Of a stretch of 55,921 nucleotides of DNA, positions 25,028-33,481 are shown piece after piece; positions within the stretch are counted from its first letter, which is position 1; each line of letters begins with the position of its first letter. The DNA lies in contig NZ_JAUSBN010000018.1 in the NCBI RefSeq assembly GCF_030651995.1, positions 1 to 55,921 of the forward strand, written 5' to 3'. The DNA comes from Reyranella sp. GTDB lineage: Bacteria; Pseudomonadota; Alphaproteobacteria; Reyranellales; Reyranellaceae. The translations under genes and the position numbers were made by a program. A model generated the notes under the pieces. It did no database searches. It worked only from the letters and a program-made list of their open reading frames with translations, and had not been told where the DNA came from.

Positions 25028-25467
25028 TAACGTGCCAGTCGGTCGAAGAGTCCATTCAGGCCGCCGGTCGAGGGCGCCTGCACCGCCGGGCCGACTGGCT
25101 GGCTGATGATGCGACGAATGTCGGCCAATGTCCTGTGGGGTCCGCGCGCCGCCGGCGCAGGCGACTGCCCCACGCCCGCGGCGTGCTGGAACGCCTCGTT
25201 CCGCCATGCCCCGCGGTCCGCGGGCCGTGCTTCGCCGATGCCCGGCGAACGGTCGAACACGTCGGCCAACAGGTCGTTTCCCGATGTCGCCCCGACCGCG
25301 AGCGGCATTTCCTGCCGCTCGGACGGGGGCAGATCCTTGCCAAAGATGGCATCTATCAAGGGTGCCGACATTTGATCCGTCGTGCTGTCGAATTCGCGAT
25401 AGGGCGTGCCGGTACGGCCTGTTGCACTCAGGAGATGGGCGACATCGTCGTTGTTCTTGATGGCCAT
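25027..25467 (-). CDS. BcsP/BcsR-like first gene of the cellulose operon
   Basis: 146 residues. The N-terminus NNDDVAHLLSATGRTGTPYR and the following EF resemble the short conserved start of BcsR/BcsP proteins, which have a DI/DV-x2-L, glycine and Y-x-E pattern. The last residues GLNGLFDRLAR resemble the C-terminal LFxRL motif also found in such proteins. The middle (about 50-130) is rich in Ala, Pro, Gly and Arg and looks disordered. BcsR/P proteins act with BcsQ to regulate assembly of the synthase. Position directly before bcsQ with a 1-base overlap supports this. The match is short, so the name remains an inference. Confidence 0.65.
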   Translation of the reverse strand: MAIKNNDDVAHLLSATGRTGTPYREFDSTTDQMSAPLIDAIFGKDLPPSERQEMPLAVGATSGNDLLADVFDRSPGIGEARPADRGAWRNEAFQHAAGVGQSPAPAARGPHRTLADIRRIISQPVGPAVQAPSTGGLNGLFDRLAR

Positions 25468-25675
25468 GTCCGTACTCCACCCACTACGTCTGATACACTA
25501 TCGGTCGCGGCCCGTCATCTCTACACGCACAATATAAGCTTTCAAACTGTCGGGGTTAGCGCCCGCTTTTCATCCACCAGTTCCGTCACCGATCTGCAAT
25601 TCACTGAGATGTCCGAGTTCCGAATGTAATTCCAGATCACTGGATGCGGGCAGCGTCGGCCCTGCGGCCCGGACA
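25468..25675. other. Intergenic region upstream of the cellulose operon
   Basis: About 210 bases between the start of the bcs operon (minus strand) and the terminator of the transaminase gene. It must hold the bcs promoter. It is less GC-rich than the surrounding genes around 25500-25560, but I see no clear -35/-10 pair or operator. Confidence 0.4.
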
Positions 25676-25677
25676 TG

Positions 25678-25710
25678 AAAAAGCCGGCGACCAGGAACGG
25701 CCGCCGGCTT
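25678..25710 (-). terminator. Rho-independent terminator of the transaminase gene
   Basis: Arms AAGCCGGCG (25681-25689) and CGCCGGCTT (25702-25710) are exact reverse complements with a 12-base loop. On the minus strand the stem is followed by a run of five T (25682-25678). It lies about 38 bases beyond the stop of the aminotransferase gene, in the right orientation to end it. Confidence 0.85.
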
Positions 25711-25747
25711 CATTCAGAGACAGTCGATGCGAAAGTCGAACCCGCCG

Positions 25748-27070
25748 CTAGGCGACGGCCTTGATGGTCCTGGCGGTGATGTCGACGATCTCGTCGATCT
25801 GCGCCTTCTCGATGATCAGCGGCGGCGACATGGCGATGGCGTCGCCGGACTGGCGCACCATCAGGCCGAGCTCGAACGCCTTTGAGAAGGCCTTGTAGCC
25901 GCGCGTGCCGACGGGGCCTTCCGGCGCCAGGTCGATCCCGCAGGCCATGCCGAGATTGCGGATGTCGGTGACGTTCGGCAGACCCTTCAGCGAATGGATG
26001 CCTTCCTCCCAATAGGGCGCAAGGTCGGCCGCCCGCGCGAACAGCTCCTCGTCGCGATAGATGTCGAGCACCGCCGACGCCGCCGCGCAGGCCAGCGGAT
26101 GCGCCGAGTAGGTGTAGCCGTGGAACAGGTCGATCGCGTTCTCCGGCCCGTTCATCAGCCCGTCGAAGACGTGCTTGCGCACGAACACGCCGCCCATCGG
26201 CACCGTGGCGTTGGAGATGCCCTTGGCCACCGTCATCAGGTCCGGAACCACACCGAACTTCTCGGCGGCGAAGCTGCTGCCGAGGCGGCCGAAGCCGGTG
26301 ATGACCTCGTCGAAGATCAGCAGGATGCCGTGCTTGTCGCAGATCTCGCGCAGGCGCTTCAGGTAGCCTTTCGGCGGCGGCAGGAAGCCCGTGGAACCGG
26401 CGCACGGCTCGACGATCACTGCGGCGATGTTGGACGCGTCATGCAGGCCCACGATGCCCTCGAGCGCATCGGCCAGATGCGCGCCATTCTCCGGTTCACC
26501 CTTCGAGAAGGCGTTCTCCGGCAGGTGCGTGTGCGGCAGGTGATCGACGCCCGGGAGCATCGCGCCGAACCACTTGCGATTGTTCACCATGCCGCCGACC
26601 GAGATGCCGCCGAAGCCGACGCCGTGATAGCCGCGCTCGCGGCCGACGAAGCGGGTGCGGGTGCCCTGGCCGTTGGCGCGGTGGTAGGCCAGCGCGATCT
26701 TCAGCGCGCTGTCGACCGCCTCGGAACCGGAGTTGCAGTAGAATGCATGGTTCAGGTCGCCCGGCAGGAGGGCGGCATGCCGCGCCGCCAGTTCGAACGC
26801 CTTGGGATGGCCCATCTGGAACGACGGTGCGTAGTCCATCTCGTCGAGCTGCTTGGCGATCGCCACCTTGATCTCCTCGCGTCCATGGCCGGCATTGACG
26901 CACCACAGTCCCGCCGTGCCGTCGATGATCTGTCGACCTTCCGGCGTCCAGTAGTGCACGCCCTTGGCCCGGGCCAGCATGCGCGGGTTCTTCTTGAACT
27001 GCCGGTTCGCGGTGAACGGCATGAAGAACGCTTCAAGGTTGTTCGCGGCAGGCGCGCTGTTCGACGACAT
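25748..27070 (-). CDS. Omega-amino acid (beta-alanine) : pyruvate aminotransferase
   Basis: 440 residues, class III PLP-dependent aminotransferase. Marks: FMPFTANRQFKKNPRM near the N-terminus and GTAGLWCVNAGHGR, both typical of the beta-alanine:pyruvate group; YCNSGSEAVDSALK (phosphate binding); ILLIFDEVITGFGRLG with the PLP Asp; and VAKGISNATVPMGG with the Schiff-base Lys. It should transfer the amino group of beta-alanine or another omega-amino acid to pyruvate, giving malonate semialdehyde and alanine. The start at 27070 is chosen because GAGGAG lies 8 bases upstream; the ATG at 27076 is only 2 bases from it. It is divergent from an XRE-cupin regulator with shared operator-like repeats in between, which suggests direct control. 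Confidence 0.92.
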   Translation of the reverse strand: MSSNSAPAANNLEAFFMPFTANRQFKKNPRMLARAKGVHYWTPEGRQIIDGTAGLWCVNAGHGREEIKVAIAKQLDEMDYAPSFQMGHPKAFELAARHAALLPGDLNHAFYCNSGSEAVDSALKIALAYHRANGQGTRTRFVGRERGYHGVGFGGISVGGMVNNRKWFGAMLPGVDHLPHTHLPENAFSKGEPENGAHLADALEGIVGLHDASNIAAVIVEPCAGSTGFLPPPKGYLKRLREICDKHGILLIFDEVITGFGRLGSSFAAEKFGVVPDLMTVAKGISNATVPMGGVFVRKHVFDGLMNGPENAIDLFHGYTYSAHPLACAAASAVLDIYRDEELFARAADLAPYWEEGIHSLKGLPNVTDIRNLGMACGIDLAPEGPVGTRGYKAFSKAFELGLMVRQSGDAIAMSPPLIIEKAQIDEIVDITARTIKAVA

Positions 27071-27097
27071 CCCCATAACTCCTCTGAAATCTGGAGC

Positions 27098-27206
27098 CCT
27101 ATACTGAACCGCTTTCTATCCAGAACAAGATGATATCTGCCAAAGGTGAAGTTTACGGTAGTCTGCGCACAAGCGGCCCGATTCGCTCACTATACTGAAC
27201 ACAGTA
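27098..27206. promoter_or_regulatory. Operator-like repeats between transaminase and XRE-cupin genes
   Basis: The 11-base sequence CTATACTGAAC occurs twice in the same orientation, at 27098-27108 and 27190-27200. The second copy is part of an exact palindrome: TACTG (27193-27197), four bases, CAGTA (27202-27206), ending 6 bases before the regulator start. The first copy is 28 bases before the transaminase start. Both promoters must lie in this 142-base gap, so binding of the encoded repressor here would control both genes. The function is inferred from position and symmetry. Confidence 0.55.
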
Positions 27207-27212
27207 AGCACC

Positions 27213-27761
27213 ATGGACATCACCACCGGCGAGAGACTGAAGATCGCACGCCAACGGGCCGGGCTCTCCCAGCGCGCGCTGGCCAAGAAGGCCGGCGTCG
27301 GCAACGCCACCGTGTCCCTGATCGAGAGCGACCGGATCAACCCGTCGGTCAGCGCACTCAAGCGGATCCTCGATGCGATCGCCATGCCGCTGTCCGACTT
27401 CTTCGCGATCGACGAGAAGGCGAGCGAGGAGAAGGTCTTCAAGGCGAGCACCCTCACGGAGATCGGCCGCGGCGGCATTTCGTTCCGGCAGATCGGCAAG
27501 GACCTGTCCGGTCGCGCCCTGCAGCTTCTGTACGAGACCTACCAGCCGGGCGCCGACACGGGGAAGATCATGCTCCGCCACGAAGGGGAGGAAGCGGGCT
27601 TCGTGATCTCGGGACGCATCGAGCTCACGATCGGCTCGACGCTGCACATCCTCAACGCAGGCGACGCCTACTACTTCAAGAGCATCGAGCCCCATCGCTT
27701 CAGGAATGCGACGACCAAGCCGGCCGTGATCGTGAGCGCCTGCACCCCGCCGACATTCTAG
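27213..27761 (+). CDS. XRE-family regulator with C-terminal cupin domain
   Basis: 182 residues. Helix-turn-helix at about 6-60 (GERLKIARQRAGLSQRALAK, then NATVSLIESDRINPSVSALK), followed by a cupin_2 domain (about 105-178) with LRHEGEEAGFVISGRIELTI and DAYYFKSIEPHRFRN. This is the PuuR-like layout, in which the cupin senses an amine or amino acid. It is divergently encoded from the transaminase and probably represses it, and itself, through the CTATACTGAAC repeats. The ATG at 27213 gives the normal N-terminus of the family. The effector is unknown; an omega-amino acid is a reasonable guess. Confidence 0.9.
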   Translation: MDITTGERLKIARQRAGLSQRALAKKAGVGNATVSLIESDRINPSVSALKRILDAIAMPLSDFFAIDEKASEEKVFKASTLTEIGRGGISFRQIGKDLSGRALQLLYETYQPGADTGKIMLRHEGEEAGFVISGRIELTIGSTLHILNAGDAYYFKSIEPHRFRNATTKPAVIVSACTPPTF

Positions 27762-27833
27762 CAAGCAGAAGAAAGATCTCGCGGGCCGGGCCCCACTGCC
27801 CGCCGTCATGACTGCGGGAGGCGCCAAGGGCCA

Positions 27834-30212
27834 TCACCCCGCTGGCGGCTCGCTCGATATCTTCTCGATCTCGCACCACGAGCATCGTAGCGGTATCGAG
27901 CCGCTGACGGGGTCGGCCCGATCGGTGCCGATCGCGCCGTTCAGGTTGGCTGCCAGGGGATGGCGGCGATCGTAGGGCGTGCCTTCACCGCCATCGACCC
28001 ACCAGCCGTGCTGGCCGAACACGGCACCGGGTGCGAGGCCCGGCACGAGGACGGCACGGGCGACCGCATCACCGCTCTGCGTCCGGATGCGCACCCAGTC
28101 GCGCTGGACGATCGAACGGGCGGCCGCATCGGCCGGCGAAATCTCCACGATCGGGTCAGGCACCAGCCGGCGCAGCGAGGCGATGTTGCGATGCTGGCTG
28201 TGGCAGTAGGCGACGCTCTTGGCGCTGCCGAGGCGCAACGGGTAACCCGCTTCGGCGGGCAGGAGATCGTCGGGATCGAGGTCGGGTATCGGCCGGTAGC
28301 CGGCGAGCAGCAGCCGCTCCGAGTAGATTTCGATCTTCCCGGTCGGAGTCGGGTAACCGCGAGGGTGGCCGTCATGCGTTATCGCTTGGCCATCGACCTG
28401 CGCCGCTCCCTCGACCGCGATACCCGCCGGCGAACGGCGCAACATCTCGACGGTCAATCCGGTCTTTGCCAGGACCGCATCGTGCCCGCGGTCGGCCTCG
28501 AGATCGAACATTCGATCGCCGAGGCCAAGTTCGGCGGCAAGCCCCATGACGATGTCGGTGTCGGAGCGGGCCTCGCCGACGGGCGCGACGACAGGGGGCC
28601 GGAGTTGGACGTGGCGCAGACCCTCGAGGCTGCCGTCGAAACCGGTCCGCAATCCTTCCCGCTCCCACGAGGTCGCGACGGGCAGGATGATGTCGGCGTA
28701 GCGGGCCGTCGCATTGACGAAGAAATCCGCATGGACGTGAAATTCGAGCGCGGACAGCGCCTTGCGCGCCGTTTCCGTATCCGGCTGCGACACCAGCAGG
28801 TTGGTGCCGAACGACATCAGCATGCGCACCGGATAGGGCGCTTTCGTCAGCACCGCCTTGTACATGTCGCGTGCCGTCACCCAACCTTGAAGGCCGGGAC
28901 CAAGGGGCCGCTCGGCAAGACCGAGCGCCTTGTCGCGCTGTGTCGCGGGCAGCAGATCCTGTCCGGAAATATCGACGAAGGGCGCCGCGCCGCCGGGCAC
29001 GTTGCCACCCTTACGGCCATAGCTGCCGGTGAGCGCGTAGAGGATCGAGATCGCGCGATCGGTCTGCGTGGCCGTGACGCTCTGCCCGACACCGTTCCAG
29101 GCGTAGTAGGCAACCGACCCGGCGCCGGCAATGATGTCGGCCGCCTTTGCGAGGTCGCCGGGCTCGATGCCGCTCACCTCGGCAACACGCTCCGGCGGGA
29201 ATTCGGCAGCGGCCCTCGCGAACAACTCCAGCGCGGTGTGACATAGGACCGGGCCCGACAGCGTCTGGACAGTGCCCTGCCAGCGCAGGGCAGGCTTGGT
29301 GCTTCCCGAGGCCCAGCCTCCGCAGGTCGGATCGAACGGCAGCAGGTCGCCACCGTCGCCATCGCCGGTGTGGGAAAACAAAATGTCGGTCCGGCCGTCG
29401 GCCCGAAGGTCGCTCTCGCGCAGGAAGCGGCCGGTATCGGAGCGCACCAGCAGGCTGGCGTTCGTCCAGGTCGCCGCGAAGGCGCGATCGAAGCGTCCGC
29501 TCGAGACCAGCAGGTTCGCCAGCCCGAGGGCGACCGCCTGGTCCGTGCCGGGGCGCACCCGCAACCACTGGGTCGCGCGCTTTGCCAGCGCCGTCGGCCG
29601 CGGATCGATCACGATCATGCGGGCACCGCGCTTCAGGCCCTTCTGTATCTCCACCTGCCGCGCCAGCCAGGTGGCCGCGGGATTGTTGCCCCACAGCACG
29701 ATGCAGTCGGTGTTGGCGAAATCCGGTGTCCCGATATCGTGGCCGTAGGTGAAGCGCGAGGCGTAATCCTTGTGCCAGTTGCAGATTTCGGTTCCGTAGA
29801 CAGTGTTCGGGCTGCCGTAGGCGCGGATGAAGCGCTCGACCCACGAGATCGAATCCGAAATGTGGGAACCACTCGGCGTGGTGACGGAGAAGGCCACCTG
29901 TTCGGCGCCGTGCGTCGCCCGGATATCGGACAGGCGCGCAGAGATTTCGGCCAGAGCCTCGTCCCAGCCGATCGGCTGCCAGCCGGGATCGGAGGCGCCC
30001 TTCGGTTGGGTGCGGCGAAGCGGGCGCGTCACCCGTTCGGGATGATAAACGAGTTCCGGCGCCGCCCGACCCTTGGGACAAAGCGCCTGGCCCGTGGGAT
30101 GATCCGGCAACGGCTCGATCCCCAGCAACCGCCCGTGTTCCACGACGGCGACGCAGCCGCAGCGCGACCGGCATTGCGTGCAAAAGGCCGCCATCTTCTG
30201 GGGTCCCGACAT
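27834..30212 (-). CDS. Molybdopterin-dependent oxidoreductase (bis-MGD, DMSO reductase superfamily)
   Basis: 792 residues. The N-terminal [4Fe-4S] cluster motif is CTQCRSRCGC with the fourth Cys in ALCPKGRAAPE (C-x2-C-x3-C...C). Then follow bis-MGD-binding segments (TEICNWHKDYASRFTYG, CIVLWGNNPAATW, IVIDPRPT) and a C-terminal molydopterin dinucleotide-binding domain (PLRLGSAKSVAYCHSQHRN, then IRTQSGDAVARAVL). The Cys in TEICNW is a candidate Mo ligand. There is no Tat signal, and no Fe-S or membrane partner gene beside it, so it is likely a cytosolic single-subunit enzyme or uses distant partners. The ATG at 30212 has GGGGAG 5 bases upstream. The substrate cannot be assigned. Confidence 0.88.
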   Translation of the reverse strand: MSGPQKMAAFCTQCRSRCGCVAVVEHGRLLGIEPLPDHPTGQALCPKGRAAPELVYHPERVTRPLRRTQPKGASDPGWQPIGWDEALAEISARLSDIRATHGAEQVAFSVTTPSGSHISDSISWVERFIRAYGSPNTVYGTEICNWHKDYASRFTYGHDIGTPDFANTDCIVLWGNNPAATWLARQVEIQKGLKRGARMIVIDPRPTALAKRATQWLRVRPGTDQAVALGLANLLVSSGRFDRAFAATWTNASLLVRSDTGRFLRESDLRADGRTDILFSHTGDGDGGDLLPFDPTCGGWASGSTKPALRWQGTVQTLSGPVLCHTALELFARAAAEFPPERVAEVSGIEPGDLAKAADIIAGAGSVAYYAWNGVGQSVTATQTDRAISILYALTGSYGRKGGNVPGGAAPFVDISGQDLLPATQRDKALGLAERPLGPGLQGWVTARDMYKAVLTKAPYPVRMLMSFGTNLLVSQPDTETARKALSALEFHVHADFFVNATARYADIILPVATSWEREGLRTGFDGSLEGLRHVQLRPPVVAPVGEARSDTDIVMGLAAELGLGDRMFDLEADRGHDAVLAKTGLTVEMLRRSPAGIAVEGAAQVDGQAITHDGHPRGYPTPTGKIEIYSERLLLAGYRPIPDLDPDDLLPAEAGYPLRLGSAKSVAYCHSQHRNIASLRRLVPDPIVEISPADAAARSIVQRDWVRIRTQSGDAVARAVLVPGLAPGAVFGQHGWWVDGGEGTPYDRRHPLAANLNGAIGTDRADPVSGSIPLRCSWCEIEKISSEPPAG

Positions 30213-30443
30213 CTGCACTCCCCTGCTCGACGTCACGATGGTCTCTTTCGCCTCGCGATGGCAACCTCGATGAAACTCGTCCAGCCGTCGGGAAACGGCA
30301 CGGGTGAGGACCAGAAGACGTTCACGACGGGCGTCGCCCTTGCACTCGGGGCGGCCGACTCGTCGTGGCTGCAACGCCTGCGGAAACCGGAGGCGAAGGC
30401 TTTCGCGCTTCGCGGCCGCCTCCCGCCAGCACCTGGCACGAAG
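30213..30443. other. Intergenic region
   Basis: About 230 bases between the oxidoreductase start and the cold-shock gene terminator. It should hold the oxidoreductase promoter; no gene or clear site is seen. Confidence 0.4.
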
Positions 30444-30476
30444 AAAACCCCGCGCCGGGTCGCCGGGCGGGGTTTT
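30444..30476 (-). terminator. Rho-independent terminator of the cold-shock gene
   Basis: Arms AAAACCCCGC (30444-30453) and GCGGGGTTTT (30467-30476) are exact reverse complements with a 13-base loop. On the minus strand it follows the cold-shock gene stop by 17 bases. The A/T ends make it potentially bidirectional, but no plus-strand gene precedes it. Confidence 0.88.
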
Positions 30477-30493
30477 CGCGGTGTTCGCCCGCG

Positions 30494-30694
30494 TTATGCC
30501 TTGAGGTTTGCGGCGGCGTCCTTGCCGCGCTCGTTCACGACATCATACGTGATCTTCTGACCCTCGTTGAGGCCGTTCAGGCCCGCGCGCTCAACAGCGC
30601 TGATATGGACGAACACGTCCTTGCCGCCGTTGTCGGGCTGAATGAAACCGAAACCCTTGGTGGCGTTGAACCACTTAACTGTGCCTGAAGCCAT
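30494..30694 (-). CDS. Cold-shock domain protein (CspA family)
   Basis: 66 residues, a single cold-shock domain. It has GTVKWFNATKGFGFI (RNP1: KGFGFI) and DVFVHIS (RNP2), and ends with a typical AANLKA. It binds single-stranded RNA or DNA and melts RNA structure. The 200 bases upstream (30695-30894) contain no supported gene, so a long structured 5' leader, as known for cold-shock genes, is possible. A strong terminator follows the stop. Confidence 0.96.
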   Translation of the reverse strand: MASGTVKWFNATKGFGFIQPDNGGKDVFVHISAVERAGLNGLNEGQKITYDVVNERGKDAAANLKA

Positions 30695-30894
30695 CGAGCA
30701 TATCCTGAATTCGAGTTGCTGCCGCGGGAGGGCGACCCCCTCTAATGCACGCCATCAGGCGGGGTGGCAAGGCGGGCAGCCCTCCCAATATCCGCCTCGT
30801 CGCCCCACCAACCACCGGAGCAGAAGCAGAACAGGCCCATCCTGCCGACGTATGAAGCGAAGTGCAGGCCCGCAAAATCGAACGCCCGAGACGA

Positions 30895-31461
30895 TCAGGA
30901 CTTAATCGGGTGCGGCGCCAGCTTCGTCGCTTCCTTCATCTCAAAATCGAAGACGCGGAGCTCGACGATGGCGAAACAGCCGATCCAGAGCGCGGCGTCA
31001 TAAGCACTGACCAGACTGTCGGCGTCGTCCTCGGTAACGCCTTGCCAGCCCCACAGCCCGACCAGGCCAACCACGACGGCGTACAGCACCACCTTCGCCA
31101 CATTGCGCGCCCGCCATTCGAGCCCGCCATTCGAGCCCGGCGCGTAGACGTCGTAGGCCAGCAAGGCACAGATCGCCAGCCAGGCTGCCGAATTGACGAA
31201 GCTCGACGTGTCGCCAGCCGCCCAGTAACCCCAGCACGTATAGATCGCCAGGCCGTAGCCGACGGTCTGGGCGGCGTGGATCCCGAACTGCTCGAACCGC
31301 GACGCGTAGGCCAGGTCGAGGTCCAGAGAGTCATAAAGAAAAGTCGCGAGCAGAATGAGCCAGGCGATCTGTTCCAGCGCCTCATTCGCCGTGCCGTAAC
31401 GCAAGTAGAGTCCCACATCCACCGAGAGCAGCACGAAAAAGCCGGTCTTGATAAACTGCAT
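30895..31461 (-). CDS. Integral membrane protein of unknown function
   Basis: 188 residues with about five to six hydrophobic helices: KTGFFVLLSVDVGLYL, LEQIAWLILLATFLYDSL, TVGYGLAIYTCWGYWAAG, SAAWLAICALLAYDVYA, KVVLYAVVVGLVGLWGW and DAALWIGCFAIVELRVF. The loops are acidic and conserved motifs are not obvious. I do not recognise the family. It ends 200 bases upstream of the cold-shock gene on the same strand. A 13-base tandem duplication (31111-31136) lies inside the gene, but the reading frame on both sides looks coding and gives helices, so the gene is probably intact. Confidence 0.65.
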   Translation of the reverse strand: MQFIKTGFFVLLSVDVGLYLRYGTANEALEQIAWLILLATFLYDSLDLDLAYASRFEQFGIHAAQTVGYGLAIYTCWGYWAAGDTSSFVNSAAWLAICALLAYDVYAPGSNGGLEWRARNVAKVVLYAVVVGLVGLWGWQGVTEDDADSLVSAYDAALWIGCFAIVELRVFDFEMKEATKLAPHPIKS

Positions 31462-32017
31462 CCCACGTCATCGCCTGCCTTGATGACGCAGATATGAACA
31501 GCCAGAAGCGAGCCGCCAGCCGTGCCTTGCGGCCGCCGCTGACGGACGGAACCTTCGGCCGCATGGCCAACAAGTTGCCGTTTAGCGAGGGTGGAGACGC
31601 TGTCCTTGCTGGCAGTCCGTGCCTGAGTGGCGGTGTCGCGCCCAAGCTCCGACAAACGTGGCTCGAATTTCATCCAGAAACGGAACGAGACCGTCGGCAA
31701 CCGAAGGCACCAGACGGATCAGCTGAATCGCACCCGACACCACTTCTTGGAGCGCCCTTGCTGGAGCCCTCGATGGAGGCAGCGGTATCATGCCAAAAAC
31801 AGCGATCGGCCAAATTCCGCGAGGCCGCGCGACGGCGGTTGGCGAAACAGGGCCTCGCCAACCCGAACCTTGCCCCGTCCGACGCGCGTCTGCCGCATAT
31901 CGGCGACCGGATGGCCGCCGGGCTTTTCCGCGAGCTCGGGGCCGAGCCGGAATCGGACCCCTCGCGGTAGGCCGATATCTGAAACCGAACCGGTTCTGCC
32001 CTACACGCGACGTGCGG
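31462..32017. other. 556-base region without a supported gene
   Basis: Lies between the membrane protein start and the end of the RTX gene. A plus-strand reading frame at 31494-31970 (158 codons) and a shorter minus-strand one at 31582-31791 exist. Neither has a ribosome site, domain or composition that convinces me. The stretch could contain decayed sequence. Confidence 0.35.
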
Positions 32018-33481
32018 TCACACCATCCAGAAATCCGCGCTGTTCAGGTTATGTTCGCCCACGAGCATGATCTGAAAATCCGCGGCTCCATCGCCGTCGA
32101 CGTCGCCGGCGACAAAGGTATTGCCACTATACGTGCCCTCGCGAACTTCGCCGGCCGTATTCGAGAATCCGGCCGTCTCGATAAAGGTGAACGCCACGCC
32201 GGCATTGGTCGCCATCAGGGAAAGGTCGATGTGATCTTCGCCGGAGGTGAAATCGGTGATCCGGTCGCGGTCCGAGCCGACCGTCGTTTCACTGGCTTCA
32301 GAAAAGATGAACGCGTCGTTGCCGGCGCCACCCTCAAGAACATCGCGGCCCAACCCGCCGAGGAGCTGGTCGTCGCCGCCATCGCCATAGAGCGTGTCGT
32401 TACCCGCCGAACCGTCGATCCAATCGTTGCCGTCGCCGCCCCAGACAAAGTCGTGGCCGGAGCCGGCGTCGATCGAGTCGTTGCCGGCGCCGGTTGATAT
32501 GTGGTCACGATAGGCGCCGGTGGTGATGTCGTCGTCGCCGCTGCCCGTCAAGATACGAAACATTTCAGTTTCCACGAAGTCGACAACATTCGCAGCGCCA
32601 TCGTCGAAACGTCCGGTGTAGCCTGCCAGGGCATCGCCGCCAGTAACGCCGCCGGTGACGTTGGACGCCAGGGCCGAGTAGGAAACGGTCAGCTCGTCGA
32701 GCCCGGCGCCAGCGTTGACTGTGTCGGCGCCGCCTCTGACCGTGATGAAATCGTTGCCGCCGCCGGCGACGATGGTATCGGAGCCGATGCCCGTTGTAAT
32801 GATATCGGCGCCGCCGCCGGTGGTGACGATATTGGCGCCATCACCCGCCATGACGCGATTGCCGCCGTCGAGCGCCGTGATGGTGTCGGCGCCACTGCCG
32901 CCCACGATCGTGTTGGCCCCCTGCCCCGCGGTCACCGTGCTGGCACCTTCGCCTGTGCGGATGATGTCGTCGCCGGCGCCAGTCGTGATGGTGTCGACAC
33001 CCGAGCCGGTCAGGATTGTGAAATGCTCGATGGTCCCGTCGACGATCGTAACCAGCCGGCCACCACCGCCGGCTTCAGACACGCTCGACGTTGAATCGCC
33101 TGTCACCGCGCCGGTGGCAAGGCGGTAATCGACCATCAACCGGTCATTGTTGCCCAAGCCGCCATTGACCGAGTCGGCGCCACCCGTGACGGTGATGATA
33201 TTGTTGCCGTCGTTGCCGACGATGGCATTGCCGTCCGCGGCATCACGAATCTTGATCGGCGCGGTGCCGGCCAGAAAGACCGACGGGATGCCGGTGTCCA
33301 TGCGGAGCAGGATTCCCTTCGACGTCGCGCCACCGGTTATCGTCATGCCGTTGTGCGTGACCCACGCGGTCTCGTTGCTGTAGCCGGCCTCGAGAACGAT
33401 CTGGTCGTTCGGGCCGGAAGCGGCCATGGCGGCTGTGATGGTCGGAAAGGTCGAAGTCGGACCTACGGTTCGGATGGCCAT
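32018..33481 (-). CDS. RTX-type calcium-binding secreted protein
   Basis: 487 residues. Many glycine/aspartate-rich repeats of the RTX kind fill about residues 80-400 (for example GGADIITTGIGSDTI, GDGNDWIDGSAGNDTLYG and GGAGNDAFIFSE). They bind Ca2+ and fold outside the cell. The first 80 residues (TVGPTSTFPTITAAMAASGP) look like the start of a beta-helix. The C-terminus (DRITDFTSGEDHIDLS ... LNSADFWMV) resembles the type I secretion-signal region of serralysin-like proteins; there is no N-terminal signal, as expected for type I export. No catalytic domain is seen, so a surface or matrix role is more likely than a protease. The ATG at 33481 has AGGA 10 bases upstream. No type I exporter genes are in the window. 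Confidence 0.85.
   Translation of the reverse strand: MAIRTVGPTSTFPTITAAMAASGPNDQIVLEAGYSNETAWVTHNGMTITGGATSKGILLRMDTGIPSVFLAGTAPIKIRDAADGNAIVGNDGNNIITVTGGADSVNGGLGNNDRLMVDYRLATGAVTGDSTSSVSEAGGGGRLVTIVDGTIEHFTILTGSGVDTITTGAGDDIIRTGEGASTVTAGQGANTIVGGSGADTITALDGGNRVMAGDGANIVTTGGGADIITTGIGSDTIVAGGGNDFITVRGGADTVNAGAGLDELTVSYSALASNVTGGVTGGDALAGYTGRFDDGAANVVDFVETEMFRILTGSGDDDITTGAYRDHISTGAGNDSIDAGSGHDFVWGGDGNDWIDGSAGNDTLYGDGGDDQLLGGLGRDVLEGGAGNDAFIFSEASETTVGSDRDRITDFTSGEDHIDLSLMATNAGVAFTFIETAGFSNTAGEVREGTYSGNTFVAGDVDGDGAADFQIMLVGEHNLNSADFWMV

Noticed and set aside
27781..27803. Terminator between the XRE-cupin gene and the molybdopterin oxidoreductase gene
   Set aside because: GCGGGC and GCCCGC can pair over an 11-base loop, but the stem is only 6 bp and no T-run follows on either strand.
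31494..31970. 158-codon plus-strand gene
   Set aside because: No ribosome site, no recognisable domain and biased composition; reported only as an open question in the intergenic entry.
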